From the NCBI RefSeq assembly GCF_000175635.1, contig NZ_ACVP01000007.1:1-64000 (forward strand): a stretch of 64,000 bases of DNA, written 5' to 3'. The notes under the pieces are model-generated. The model was given only the letters and a program-made list of their open reading frames with translations, did no database searches and was not told the origin of the DNA. Made by a program: the position numbers and the translations under genes. This DNA comes from Corynebacterium tuberculostearicum SK141. Its GTDB lineage: Bacteria > Actinomycetota > Actinomycetes > Mycobacteriales > Mycobacteriaceae. How positions within the stretch are numbered: the stretch's first letter is position 1; each line of letters begins with the position of its first letter. Below are positions 13,327 to 22,444 of the stretch, one piece after another.

Positions 13327-13923
13327 CTAGTCGCAGCGGCGCATGTTTTCCGTGACGAAGGCAGGAGCGCCCTCGGCGGCCCACTTATCCACGTCGTAGC
13401 ACGAGACGGCTAGGCCGGAGGTTGTCGTGCCAATGGATTCAATGGCTACCCACTGGCCGCCCTCATAGCGTGCCCAGGCAGTCCAGTCCGTGCTGTCTTT
13501 GCCAAAGTGGGCCCACTGGCCATCGCAGTTATTGACCCGGATATTGGTCATGGTGGGAGCTGCGGGCTGTAGCGCTTCTGGGGAGCAGTCGCCGCGGCCG
13601 GTATCGGCGGGTACGGCGGCTGGGGCTTCACTTTCTTCGTTGGCGGATTCCGCGGTGTCCTCGGCGGGAGCTGCGGCTGCAGAGGTGGGCTCGGCCTCCG
13701 CGGTCTCGGTGGCGGTGTTTGCGGCTGCCGAGGTAGCGGGCTCGCTCGTGGTTTCTTCGGACGAGGTCTCCGTAGCCGAGGAGCTTGCGGCGGTCGCGTC
13801 GGAGAACTCCGGTTCTGCGGACGTATCGGCGTCGTTGGAGCAAGCAACAAGGCTGAAAAACAGCGGCGCGATGACCGCAGCGGCGAGGTAGCGGGAAGGG
13901 GCCAGGGAATAATTGTGGGACAT
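13327..13923 (-). CDS. lipoprotein with Ser/Thr/Glu-rich linker
   Basis: The 198-aa protein has a type II signal peptide ending in the lipobox LVAC (Cys28). About 85 residues of low-complexity Ala/Ser/Thr/Glu spacer follow. The compact C-terminal domain (about 112-198) has four cysteines (GDC, NNC, SCY, RRC) that could form two disulfides. Such a spacer usually lifts a small domain through the cell wall. I do not recognise the domain and no function is assigned. Confidence 0.7.
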   Translation of the reverse strand: MSHNYSLAPSRYLAAAVIAPLFFSLVACSNDADTSAEPEFSDATAASSSATETSSEETTSEPATSAAANTATETAEAEPTSAAAAPAEDTAESANEESEAPAAVPADTGRGDCSPEALQPAAPTMTNIRVNNCDGQWAHFGKDSTDWTAWARYEGGQWVAIESIGTTTSGLAVSCYDVDKWAAEGAPAFVTENMRRCD

Positions 13924-14009
13924 GCCATATATCGTAGAGGAACTGCCATTGCGGGGGTGTTCGGCGCGCCTGCAACAGGGGAGTGACCTGCGAGGATAGT
14001 TTCAGTACC

Positions 14010-15458
14010 ATGACCTCACGCCTTGCCTCCCCAGACGCTGCGTCCCCTTCCCGGTGGCGCAGCGTCCTCTTGATTCTCTTGCTCGCCCTGCCGCTCATTA
14101 TTGGCGCTGCGGTGGCGGGCCTTGCACAGTGGGAACCCGCCCACACCTGGTCTAGCGCCGCGCAGCCGTTTGGAGCGCCGCGGGAAAATTCCGCCTCCCC
14201 AGAAGTAAAGGAAGCCGCCGAGGCGGCCAGCCGCGCGCAGGCCCAGGCGAGCATGCTTAAATCGGGCGCCACGCAGCTTGACGACGGCACAGGGGAGCTG
14301 AATAAGGGGGCGGATGAGCTCGGAGGGGGCGTCGACAAGCTGGCGACGGGCTCCCAAGAACTGGTAGCCGGCCTCAATCAGCTGCAGTCCGGAACTAATA
14401 CGCTCGGTGGCGGTGCAACGGAGCTGGCCAATGGTGTCGGCGGTGCCGTGGACCAGGTAGTGGGCCTGGGCGCCGTGCAAGGGCAGATTCTGCAGGCCAT
14501 CGACGGCACGATGCGCGATCTGGAAGGAAATAAGTCCAAGGAAGCGAAGGAAATTCGCTCGCAGCTGGGCGATCTCCGTGCGCAGGTGAATAATTTCCGC
14601 CTGGATAATTCGGTGACCGACCAGCTTAAGAAGCTTAAGGACGGCTCGCGCGATCTATCCAATCAGTTGGCGGTCAACGGCTATGCCTATCACGATGGCG
14701 TGAACCAGGCCGTATCCGGTGCGCAGGAGCTCAATGAAGGAATTGCGGAGTTGAACAAGCGCGTCGGTGAGGCGCAGGAGGGCGTGGACAAGCTTGACGA
14801 CGGCGCCGGCAAGCTTTCCACCATGGCGGCCCAAAACCAGACCAATGTGGGTGACATTCAGCGCGCCCTGCCGCCGGCGCATACCGCGACCGACGGCCCG
14901 GCACATCTGCTCAGCCCCATCGTGGCGATGTTGGTCTCCGCTTTGGTCCTGCTCGCAGGCGCCGCGTCCGGTGTGGCCTGGCAGGTGGGGTTCCGCCCAT
15001 GGCTGACGGTCTTCGGCGGCACGCTGGCCGCGGTCGCCATCGGGGAAATCCTCCTCTTTGTGCTTGCCACCGGATTTACCCCTGTGGCGGCGGTGTGGGC
15101 CGGCGCGGCGCTCCTTCTGGGGGCGCTGTCCATGGCGGCCATCACCCGCGCCCTACTCGGGCTATGCGGTATTACCGCCGGCAGCATCCTCGGGGCGCTC
15201 TTTGTCATCGGCCAGACCGCGCTGGTGGGATGGCTGTGGAAATCCGCGGCAATTGCCGGTGTTTCTAAGGTATGGCAGATCGTTTCTAATCTTTTGCCGC
15301 TGAATTGGACTACCGCGGCCGTCACGGTGGCGGGCAACGAAGGCGAACAGGCCGTCTTGTGGACCGGCGTTGCGGTATTGCTCGCCATCACTCTCATTGG
15401 GCTGAGTGCAAAGTGGTGGGTTCCATCCACAGGAAAAACCAAACCTACGGTTCATTAG
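14010..15458 (+). CDS. YhgE/Pip-like membrane protein
   Basis: The protein has about 482 aa. One N-terminal transmembrane helix (about 19-40) is followed by a large extracytoplasmic region rich in repeats of the type GxxELxxGxxxLxxG (about 90-290). Five or six C-terminal helices (about 300-475) complete it. This is the layout of the YhgE/phage-infection-protein family, relatives of ABC-2 permeases that often accompany mycolate or type VII secretion loci in actinobacteria. ATG 14010 was chosen because GATAGT lies 9 nt upstream, giving a leaderless transcript. Substrate unknown. Confidence 0.7.
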   Translation: MTSRLASPDAASPSRWRSVLLILLLALPLIIGAAVAGLAQWEPAHTWSSAAQPFGAPRENSASPEVKEAAEAASRAQAQASMLKSGATQLDDGTGELNKGADELGGGVDKLATGSQELVAGLNQLQSGTNTLGGGATELANGVGGAVDQVVGLGAVQGQILQAIDGTMRDLEGNKSKEAKEIRSQLGDLRAQVNNFRLDNSVTDQLKKLKDGSRDLSNQLAVNGYAYHDGVNQAVSGAQELNEGIAELNKRVGEAQEGVDKLDDGAGKLSTMAAQNQTNVGDIQRALPPAHTATDGPAHLLSPIVAMLVSALVLLAGAASGVAWQVGFRPWLTVFGGTLAAVAIGEILLFVLATGFTPVAAVWAGAALLLGALSMAAITRALLGLCGITAGSILGALFVIGQTALVGWLWKSAAIAGVSKVWQIVSNLLPLNWTTAAVTVAGNEGEQAVLWTGVAVLLAITLIGLSAKWWVPSTGKTKPTVH

Positions 15459-15540
15459 GTCTGAAAAAGCACACCTAAGAAAAAGAAATATTGGTGGAAA
15501 CTGGGAATTTTGATTCGCGCTACCGTTTGCATTGTGCGAG

Positions 15541-15660
15541 TGCTACAGTTGGTCTTGCTCACAAAGCCTACTTAGGGGGTAGGCGAACGGTTTCTCCAAT
15601 CCGTTGTGAGTGATAGGGAATAGGGACGACGCGGCGCTGTAGGGGCACCGCGTCGTTTCC
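15541..15660 (+). ncRNA. candidate structured small RNA with its own terminator
   Basis: An extended -10 (TGCTACAGT) is followed by an RNA-like segment. The outer stem CTCAC/GTGAG (about 15558 and 15606) encloses two hairpins, GCCTAC/GTAGGC and AACGG/CCGTT. A terminator hairpin follows with a perfect 9-bp stem (ACGACGCGG/CCGCGTCGT, 15626-15656) and TTTCCC. No convincing ORF is present. The arrangement suggests an sRNA of about 100 nt, or a riboswitch-like leader without a clear gene behind it. I do not recognise the family. Confidence 0.5.
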
Positions 15661-16145
15661 CATATGTGGGGTGTCTAGCTGCAATTTTTGCGGAAAAATC
15701 CGTGTAATTCCTTGAATGCTTTTGCTGGGGTGGGGACTTTTTCAAGCAGTGCGAAGTGCTTCGTGGAGACGATTGTCTATAGGAAATTCAATTTAAATCG
15801 GTGTGGGCTTTGGGGGAGCCGTAGTGCCTCTGATAGTTAGGGTTTAACCTGGAGCACACTCGCTTGCCCGCGTAGCGTAGGGCATGGCAGGTCGTCAGCG
15901 TGTGAAGGGACACTAAGGAGGCGCTGCTCGGGCTCGCGGACATGGGTCCCACCCGCACTTCTGCGGCGGCGGGAATTGTGATCCGCGGCCGAGTAAATCC
16001 CATTGTTTCTTTGGGGCTGGTACCCGTCGTTGGTGCCTTGATACGGGGATTTGGTCTAGGTGAAAAAACATCTGACTTTTCAGCGAGGTTTAAGTTCAGC
16101 GCTCAAAAGCCCCCGGGGAAAAGTAGGAATGCTGGCGTAACAACG
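15661..16145. other. intergenic stretch without recognised gene
   Basis: About 480 bp between the candidate small RNA and the tRNA-Pro terminator. Short open frames exist on both strands but lack ribosome-binding sites and typical codon use. I see no tRNA, insertion sequence or known RNA motif. The stretch may be a remnant of lost genes, because C. glutamicum has a longer interval at this place. Confidence 0.4.
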
Positions 16146-16172
16146 AAAAAGGCCCGCAGCAAAGCTGCGGGC
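16146..16172 (-). terminator. tRNA-Pro terminator
   Basis: A 9-bp stem GCCCGCAGC/GCTGCGGGC with a 3-nt loop is followed by five T on the minus strand, directly behind the tRNA. Confidence 0.85.
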
Positions 16173-16175
16173 TGT

Positions 16176-16252
<77 letters not shown>

Positions 16253-16330
16253 GCGTTCCGCCTTGAAAAGCGGTACCTGGATACTTTAACGCAAGCTGAG
16301 CGCAATCAACAAAACGGCAGGTGGCTGGGT

Positions 16331-17230
16331 TTAGTCCACCTCGGTGATTTTCAGCAGAGTGGCGGAAGGGCGGCAGAAAAGGCGCACCGGGGCGAATTTG
16401 GAGGTGCCCAGGCCATTGGAGACATGCATCTTCATCGGGCCGAAGTCGTGGAGGCCCTGCACGCGGTCGCGGTCGATGCCGCAATTGGTTACCAGTGCGC
16501 GGGAACCGGGCAGGCAGATCTGGCCGCCGTGGGTGTGGCCGGACAGGGAAAGTTGGTAGCCATCGTCCGCAAACTTTTCCAGCACGCGGGGCTCGGGGGC
16601 GTGGAGGAGCGCCAGGGACAAGTCGGCGTCCTCGTTGGGCGGGCCGGCGATTTCGGAGTAGTCATCCAGATCGTGGTGCGGATCGTCCACGCCGGCGGCG
16701 GCAAGGCGGACGTTGCCTACCTTGAATTCATGGCGGGCCTGGTTGGCATCGCGCCAGCCGTGCTCCAAGAAGGCGGCGCGCATACCGCGCCATGGCAAGT
16801 CCACATAGGAGGGCTCGCGCTTTTTGCCCAGCAGGTACTTGAAGGGATTGACCGGCTGCGGTGCCCAGTAATCATTGGTGCCGAAGACGAAGAGTCCGGG
16901 GCGGGCCAGCAACGGGCCGAGGGCACGCAACGTATCGGGAACGGCCTGCTGATCGGAGAGATTATCGCCAGTGTTGACCACGAGGTCCGGCTCCAGGGCG
17001 TCGAGGGCAGAAACCCAGGCAATCTTGGTCTCCTGGCCGGGGATCATATGCAGATCAGACAGATGCAGCAGCCGAAATTCCGGCTTACCGCGCAGCGTGC
17101 CCTTGGGCAGGAGGGGGAGCGTATATTCCTTGAGCTCGAATTTGGTCAGTTCGCTATAGCCCCATGCCGCGGCGCCCAGGCCGGCAGCGGTGAGGCCGCC
17201 AAGAATACGTAAAAGTTTCACGGCTACCAC
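16331..17230 (-). CDS. calcineurin-type metallophosphoesterase
   Basis: The protein has about 296-299 aa, with two GTG starts three codons apart. An N-terminal hydrophobic segment (about 5-25) anchors it, probably exporting the catalytic domain. Metal-ligand motifs appear in order: LSDLH, NTGDN, GTNDYW (the GNHE/D position), LLHAPE and SGHTHGGQ. The family includes YkuE/YaeI-like phosphodiesterases acting on lipids or wall precursors. It diverges from the YqeY gene with overlapping promoters. Confidence 0.85.
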   Translation of the reverse strand: MVAVKLLRILGGLTAAGLGAAAWGYSELTKFELKEYTLPLLPKGTLRGKPEFRLLHLSDLHMIPGQETKIAWVSALDALEPDLVVNTGDNLSDQQAVPDTLRALGPLLARPGLFVFGTNDYWAPQPVNPFKYLLGKKREPSYVDLPWRGMRAAFLEHGWRDANQARHEFKVGNVRLAAAGVDDPHHDLDDYSEIAGPPNEDADLSLALLHAPEPRVLEKFADDGYQLSLSGHTHGGQICLPGSRALVTNCGIDRDRVQGLHDFGPMKMHVSNGLGTSKFAPVRLFCRPSATLLKITEVD

Positions 17231-17254
17231 ACTACCTGGCGTACATTGATAGGC

Positions 17255-17719
17255 ATGAGCGAGCTAAAGCAAACCATCCGTGCAGATCTGAAAACCGCAA
17301 TGAAGGCCAAGGAGAAGCAGCGCACCAGCGCCATCCGCGCCTTGCTGGCTGCCATCCAGGCCGAGGAGACTAATGGCTCCCGGCATGAGCTGGAGGACGC
17401 CGATATCCTCAAGGTGATTGCGCGCGAAATCAAAAAGCGCCGCGAGTCCGCCGAGGTCTATGAGGAAAACAGCCGTCCGGAGCTGGCGGAAGCCGAGCTT
17501 GCCGACGTCCCCTTCTTCGAGGCCTACCAACCCCGCCAGCTGGACGAGTCTGAGCTTAAGGCCCTAGTGAAGGAATCTATCGCGGAGGTTGAGGCCGAAA
17601 ACGGCGAAGCACCCACCATGAAGCAGATGGGTGCAGTAATGAAGGTGGCCAATGCCAAGGCCGCCGGCCAGGCAGATGGCAAGCGCCTGTCCGCCGAGGT
17701 CAAGTCCCAGCTGAGTTAA
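17255..17719 (+). CDS. GatB/YqeY-domain protein
   Basis: This is a 154-aa, charged, helical protein of the YqeY family. It resembles the C-terminal tRNA-binding tail domain of GatB amidotransferase. The start ATG is 7 nt after TACATT, so the transcript is probably leaderless; a TTG three codons upstream is unlikely. The motif copy LADVP near residue 83 contains the repeated DNA word described in the findings. The exact role of free YqeY proteins is not established. Confidence 0.85.
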   Translation: MSELKQTIRADLKTAMKAKEKQRTSAIRALLAAIQAEETNGSRHELEDADILKVIAREIKKRRESAEVYEENSRPELAEAELADVPFFEAYQPRQLDESELKALVKESIAEVEAENGEAPTMKQMGAVMKVANAKAAGQADGKRLSAEVKSQLS

Positions 17720-17746
17720 AGCGGGCCAGACCGCAATGGGCGAGGC

Positions 17747-20260
17747 CTAGCGGCCAAGGAGGCTGCGGACGTCGTTGGCAAAGCTATCGATGTCCTCTTG
17801 GCGGATGCCAAAGTCTTCCGGCGAGAACCCGCCGCCGGTATCGGTACCGCCACCGCCGTTGCCCGTTTCGTCGCCTGTGCCGCCAGTCGAGCGGCCCGGG
17901 CTCGTAGCACCGTCGGCATTACCGCCGCCGGTGCTATTTTGTGCGCCGGTGGAGTTGGCGTCGGCCACGCCGGAGGAGGGGGATTGGGAGGCCCCGGCGC
18001 CGTCGGAAAGCTGCAGCGTAATCTCCGCGCCCTTCTTCTTGCCGTCCTTGCCGGTAATCGCGCGAACTACACGGCCATAAGGAACATTGCCGCCAATGAC
18101 CCGGGAGGTCTTGACCACGTAGCCCTTGGACTCCAAGGTCTGGCGGGCCTCGGCCTCGGACTTGCCGCGCAGGCTATCAAGGGTCTTATCGGCCGTGGTG
18201 CCGTTGTCGTACTTCTTGTTGTAATTCGGCAGCCCGGCCTTGGTAGCTATCGGCAGCTGCGAGGCCATGCTGAAGAAGGTCTGCGCCGGCTCCAAGCCGC
18301 CGTAGAGATTGCCCCAACCCGCGCACTGGCGCACCGGCCCGGTACACAGCGGGACGGTGGAGGTGCCATCGTTATAGATATACGGCGCGGCGGAAATACC
18401 CTCGTTGAATCCCAAGAATGCGGAGGACTGGTTGGACTCGGTGGTACCGGTCTTGGCCGCGATTGGGCTGGAATAACCGGCCGCTTGGGCGGCATCCTTG
18501 GCGGTGCCTTGCTTGGCGTCCTCGGACAGGGCGTTGCTCATCGCGCGGGCTACGTCCTTATCAACGGCCTGCTCACACGGGGTTTCCTTGAGATAGACCT
18601 CGTTGCCTTCCTTATCCGTGACCTGGGAGATGGGGTTGGGCTCACACCACCTGCCATCCGCGGCCAGCGTGGCGCCCACATTGGAAAGCTCCAGCGGGTT
18701 GACCTGGTCTGGGCCCAAGGTGAAGGAGCCGGAGTTGGCGTCCTTGGTGTGCTGGGCAATCGAGGTGTCTTTATCAAAGCTGCCCTTGTCCTCGTAGGAG
18801 CGCAGGCCCAAACGCACGGCCATATCGACGATGGGTGCCACGCCTACCTGCTCCGTGAGCTTGATAAACGGCGTATTGGGGGAGTGCGCCAGCGCTTCCT
18901 GCAGCGTCATTGTGGCCTTATAGGCACCAGCGTTTTCCACGCAGTAGCGGTTCGCCGGGCAGCCGGCAGCGCCGCCGTGGCCCAGGCCCTCCGCCTCGTA
19001 GCGGGTGGGCACATCCACGGTGTTTTTGATGCCATAGCCCGCTTCGAGCGCGGCCGCGGCGGTAAAGACCTTGAAGACGGAACCTGCACCGTTGCCCACC
19101 AAGGAGTAGGGCTGTGGCAGGATGGTCTCATTTTTATCCAGGTCCAGGCCGTAATCGCGCGAGGAGACCATGGCCAGCACCTTGCGGTCCGACCTGCCGG
19201 GCTTGATGACGTTCATGACTTCAGCCACGCCTTGTGCGTCCGGATTGGTATGGCTTTGTACGGACTCGAGGGCCTTATCCTGCACCGCTGGGTCCAGCGT
19301 GGTTTTGATGGTGTAGCCACCGCGCGCCAGCTGCTCCTCGCTAATGCCCTTCTTATCCAGGTATTTCAGCACATAATCACAGAAGAAACCGCGGTCGCCG
19401 GCGCCGATGCAGCCATTGGCTAGCGTATTGGGCTTCTTGCCGACGCCCAGTTTCTCCCCCTTATACTTATCCGCTTCCTGTTGCTTGATATAGCCGTTAT
19501 CCGCCATGGATTGCAGGACGAGGTTGCGCCGCTCGGTCACTTCCTCGGCATTGGTATAGGGATTGAGGCGCTCAGAGGATTGGACCATGCCGGCCAGCAT
19601 CGCTGCCTGCGGCACCGTGAGCTCGGAAGCATGCGTGCCAAAGTAGGTGCGGGCCGCCGCCTCGACGCCATAGGCATGGTTACCAAAAGAGACCAGGTTG
19701 AGGTAGTTGGTGAGGATGTCATCCTTTTCCAATTCCTCGTCCATCTTGGTGGCCATGCGCATCTCGCGCAGCTTGCGGGCTGCGGATTGTTCGGTGGCCG
19801 CGGCGCGCTCTTCATCGGTGGTGGCAGAGACTAGCAAGAGGTAGTTCTTGACGTACTGCTGATCGATGGTGGAAGCGCCCTGGGAGACGCCGCCCGACGT
19901 CAGGTTTGTCCACAGCGCGCGGAAATTGCCTTGGAAGTCCACGCCTTCGTGATCATAAAAACGCTCGTCCTCAATGGAGACGATGGCATTTTTCATGGCC
20001 TTAGAAATCTTCTTGCTCTCCACCGGGTGGCGGCGTTGGCTGAAGACATAGGCCATGTCCTTGCCCTTGGCGTCTTTGATCGTGGTGACGCCTGGGATAT
20101 TGCCGGCAGTCAGATCTTGCAGGTCAGATTGCATGGTTTCGTTAGTGCGGGCAATCGCCACGCCGGAAATGCCCGCGAAGGGGGCAAGAGCCAGGGCGAT
20201 GAGCGCGCCTACCAAGACCGTAGACAGGGCTATCTTGGCCAAAGATTTGATGACAGTCAC
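17747..20260 (-). CDS. ponA: class A penicillin-binding protein (bifunctional)
   Basis: The 837-aa protein polymerises and cross-links peptidoglycan outside the membrane. The membrane anchor lies at about 10-35. The GT51 glycosyltransferase domain has catalytic Glu97 in EDERFYDHEG and GASTIDQQYVKN. The transpeptidase has SVFK (nucleophile Ser394), SPN (459-461) and KTG (602-604). A PASTA-like domain (about 685-755) and a Gly/Ser/Asn-rich tail end the protein. The start is GTG with TAGGGT about 12 nt upstream. It sits next to whcA as in C. glutamicum. Confidence 0.95.
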   Translation of the reverse strand: MTVIKSLAKIALSTVLVGALIALALAPFAGISGVAIARTNETMQSDLQDLTAGNIPGVTTIKDAKGKDMAYVFSQRRHPVESKKISKAMKNAIVSIEDERFYDHEGVDFQGNFRALWTNLTSGGVSQGASTIDQQYVKNYLLLVSATTDEERAAATEQSAARKLREMRMATKMDEELEKDDILTNYLNLVSFGNHAYGVEAAARTYFGTHASELTVPQAAMLAGMVQSSERLNPYTNAEEVTERRNLVLQSMADNGYIKQQEADKYKGEKLGVGKKPNTLANGCIGAGDRGFFCDYVLKYLDKKGISEEQLARGGYTIKTTLDPAVQDKALESVQSHTNPDAQGVAEVMNVIKPGRSDRKVLAMVSSRDYGLDLDKNETILPQPYSLVGNGAGSVFKVFTAAAALEAGYGIKNTVDVPTRYEAEGLGHGGAAGCPANRYCVENAGAYKATMTLQEALAHSPNTPFIKLTEQVGVAPIVDMAVRLGLRSYEDKGSFDKDTSIAQHTKDANSGSFTLGPDQVNPLELSNVGATLAADGRWCEPNPISQVTDKEGNEVYLKETPCEQAVDKDVARAMSNALSEDAKQGTAKDAAQAAGYSSPIAAKTGTTESNQSSAFLGFNEGISAAPYIYNDGTSTVPLCTGPVRQCAGWGNLYGGLEPAQTFFSMASQLPIATKAGLPNYNKKYDNGTTADKTLDSLRGKSEAEARQTLESKGYVVKTSRVIGGNVPYGRVVRAITGKDGKKKGAEITLQLSDGAGASQSPSSGVADANSTGAQNSTGGGNADGATSPGRSTGGTGDETGNGGGGTDTGGGFSPEDFGIRQEDIDSFANDVRSLLGR

Positions 20261-20404
20261 GCCCCATACCCTACGTGGTCGCCCTTGGTAGGTGGAAGAT
20301 CACTCGCACCCCCTAAAGTGTGACGTGTTAGACAATCTTCGACCCGGATGAATAGACTTAGATGCGTTACATAGTATTCCGTCTGGGAAGGAGCACACTC
20401 ACCC

Positions 20405-20728
20405 ATGACCGTTCGTGTGAAGACTGCTGGAATGTCTAATACAGCCCGAAATCCCGAGCGTGGTGAGTGGGTCACCCAGGCCAAATGCCGCAAGGGTGAC
20501 CCGGATGCCCTCTTCGTTCGCGGTGCGGAACAGCGCAAGGCGGCCGTCATTTGCCGCCACTGCCCGGTACTGACCGAATGCCGCGCTGATGCCTTGGATA
20601 ATCGCGTCGAGTTCGGTGTATGGGGCGGGCTGACCGAGCGCCAGCGCCGAGCCCTGCTGCGCAAGAACCCCCACATCACGGATTGGGCTCACTACTTGGC
20701 CCAAGGTGGCGAGCTCGTCGGGATTTAA
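20405..20728 (+). CDS. whcA: WhiB-family iron-sulfur regulator
   Basis: The 107-aa protein has the four cluster-binding cysteines Cys28, Cys50, Cys53 and Cys59 (CxxC in CRHC). The conserved turn GVWGGLTERQRRALLR follows. The position beside the class A PBP gene matches C. glutamicum whcA, a redox-sensitive negative regulator of the oxidative-stress response. AAGGAG lies 11 nt before the ATG. Assignment to WhcA rather than another WhiB paralogue rests on synteny. Confidence 0.88.
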   Translation: MTVRVKTAGMSNTARNPERGEWVTQAKCRKGDPDALFVRGAEQRKAAVICRHCPVLTECRADALDNRVEFGVWGGLTERQRRALLRKNPHITDWAHYLAQGGELVGI

Positions 20729-20772
20729 GAATTTAGACGGCGTGGGGCGTATTTAATAGTTAGAATGGGCCC

Positions 20773-20928
20773 ATGACTAAATGGGAATACGCAACCGCAC
20801 CTGTTCTTACCCACGCCACCAAGCAGATCCTCGATTCTTGGGGTGAAGATGGCTGGGAACTGGTCACCGTCACCCCGGGGCCTAACCCGGAAAACGTTGT
20901 GGCCTACTTCAAGCGCGAGGTGGCATAG
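20773..20928 (+). CDS. small DUF4177-like protein
   Basis: The 51-aa protein begins MTKWEYATAPVLTH and contains WGEDGWELVTV, followed by a terminal VVAYFKRE strand. This WEY...GWELV...KR pattern is typical of DUF4177 proteins. The stop is 3 nt before the RidA start, so translation is coupled. Role unknown. Confidence 0.8.
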   Translation: MTKWEYATAPVLTHATKQILDSWGEDGWELVTVTPGPNPENVVAYFKREVA

Positions 20929-20931
20929 TAA

Positions 20932-21390
20932 ATGGGCTTTCATGCTCGCTTGCGGGAGCTGGGGTATGAGCTACCGGGCGTCGCCAAGCCGTTAGCTTCC
21001 TATGTGCCGGCCGTGCGCGTGGGTGATCAGGTCTGGACCTCTGGCCAGCTTCCCCTCGTAGAAGGCGCCCTGCCGCTCACCGGCAAGGTTGGCGCCGAAG
21101 TCACCACGGAACAAGCCCAGGAACAGGCACGCATCGCGGCGCTGAATGCGCTTGCCGCTATCGATGCCGAAGTTGGCCTGGACAATATCTCCCGCGTGGT
21201 AAAGATCGTAGGGTTTGTGGCCTCCGATCCGTCCTATGAGGAGCAACCGGCAGTAATCAATGGTGCCTCCGATTTCATCGGTGAGGTCTTTGGGGATGCT
21301 GGAAAGCATGCTCGCTCCGCTGTGGGCGTAGCTGCGTTGCCTAAAAACGCCCCGGTAGAGATCGAACTAATCGTAGAAATTACTGCTTGA
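20932..21390 (+). CDS. RidA-family protein
   Basis: The 152-aa protein belongs to the YjgF/YER057c/UK114 family, with the core VWTSGQLPLVEGALPLTGKV and a C-terminal VEIELIVEITA strand. RidA proteins hydrolyse reactive enamine/imine intermediates. The conserved Arg of the imine deaminases is not obvious in the last third (KHARSAVGVAALP carries one candidate), so the activity is uncertain. It is cotranscribed with the flanking small gene and the metallo-hydrolase. Confidence 0.85.
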   Translation: MGFHARLRELGYELPGVAKPLASYVPAVRVGDQVWTSGQLPLVEGALPLTGKVGAEVTTEQAQEQARIAALNALAAIDAEVGLDNISRVVKIVGFVASDPSYEEQPAVINGASDFIGEVFGDAGKHARSAVGVAALPKNAPVEIELIVEITA

Positions 21391-21408
21391 TCGGATAGGC
21401 TAGTAACT

Positions 21409-22224
21409 ATGGAGCACCCCGCATATAGTCAATTGCGTCCCGTCAGCCAATCCGTTGGCGTAGTCCTTTGTGATAACCCCAGCTACACCGCCCTTGAGGG
21501 TACGAATACGTGGATTATTCGCGCCGCTGAAGACTCTCGGGCGATCGTCGTGGATCCGGGTCCCGAGGATGAAGGCCATCTCAACGTTGTGCACCGCAAC
21601 GCAGGTGAGGTGGCTTTGATTTTGATTACCCACCGCCATGATGACCACGCTTCGGGCGCACAACGCTTGCGGCAGATGACCGGCGCCCCCATCCGCGCCT
21701 TCGATCCGAGCTACTGCAATGGTGCCGAGGCCCTTCAGGACGGCGAGCACATCTCCCTCGATGGCATCACCCCAAGTCTCGAGGTCGTGCACACCCCAGG
21801 CCATACTGCGGATTCCACCTGCTTCTTTGTGTGGAGCGAGGAGGTAGGAAATTCCCGCCTCGAAGGCATTATCTCTGGTGACACCATCGCCGGCCGCCAC
21901 ACCGTTCTCCTTTCGGAGACGGACGGTAACTTGGCCGATTACCTGCACACCCTCGACACCTTGGAAGAGCGTGGTAAGGATATTGCGCTGTTCCCAGGAC
22001 ACGGTCCGGACTTGGATGACACCTCTCAGGTGGCCCGCAAGTATATTGACCGCCGCCACTACCGTCTTGACCAGATTAAAGAGATCCGCTCCCGCCTAGG
22101 CGATGATGTGGATTTGAATACCCTGGTCAACGAGATGTATGACGATGTGGACCCGGTGCTGCGCCACGCTGCGGAGCAGTCCACGCGCACCGCGTTGAAG
22201 TACTTGGACGGCGAGGTTAAATAA
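21409..22224 (+). CDS. MBL-fold metallo-hydrolase
   Basis: The 271-aa protein has the zinc motif THRHDDHA (about 75-82), further ligands in VHTPGHTADS and SGDTIAG, and FPGHGPDL. This is the RNase Z/glyoxalase-II-like fold, and the closest named relatives are LACTB2-like hydrolases. It is the third gene of a small operon after ridA, directly before glxR in convergent orientation. Substrate unknown. Confidence 0.85.
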   Translation: MEHPAYSQLRPVSQSVGVVLCDNPSYTALEGTNTWIIRAAEDSRAIVVDPGPEDEGHLNVVHRNAGEVALILITHRHDDHASGAQRLRQMTGAPIRAFDPSYCNGAEALQDGEHISLDGITPSLEVVHTPGHTADSTCFFVWSEEVGNSRLEGIISGDTIAGRHTVLLSETDGNLADYLHTLDTLEERGKDIALFPGHGPDLDDTSQVARKYIDRRHYRLDQIKEIRSRLGDDVDLNTLVNEMYDDVDPVLRHAAEQSTRTALKYLDGEVK

Positions 22225-22238
22225 GCCTATCTCCATTC

Positions 22239-22275
22239 GCCCCTCTTCCTCTTTGGTGGGAAGAGGGGCTTAATT
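22239..22275 (+). terminator. terminator of the ridA operon
   Basis: An 11-bp stem GCCCCTCTTCC/GGAAGAGGGGC with a 9-nt loop is followed by TTAATTGT. Confidence 0.7.
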
Positions 22276-22404
22276 GTGCTGTGGGCTGAGGCAGGAGGCG
22301 CGCAGGGCCGACGTATGGCCGCGGTGGGGCCCACAGGCGGTGCGGAGGGGAGCGTACCGTGGCCACAAGTGCGGTGGGGAACTGGTTAAAAGGGGGTAAA
22401 ACCA

Positions 22405-22427
22405 GCGAAACCCCGCCGAAGCGGGGT
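22405..22427 (-). terminator. glxR terminator
   Basis: On the minus strand the stem ACCCCGC/GCGGGGT closes a stable TTCG tetraloop. TTTCG follows, 18 nt after the glxR stop. Confidence 0.75.
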
Positions 22428-22444
22428 AGCGGTCTGGCGCGGTC

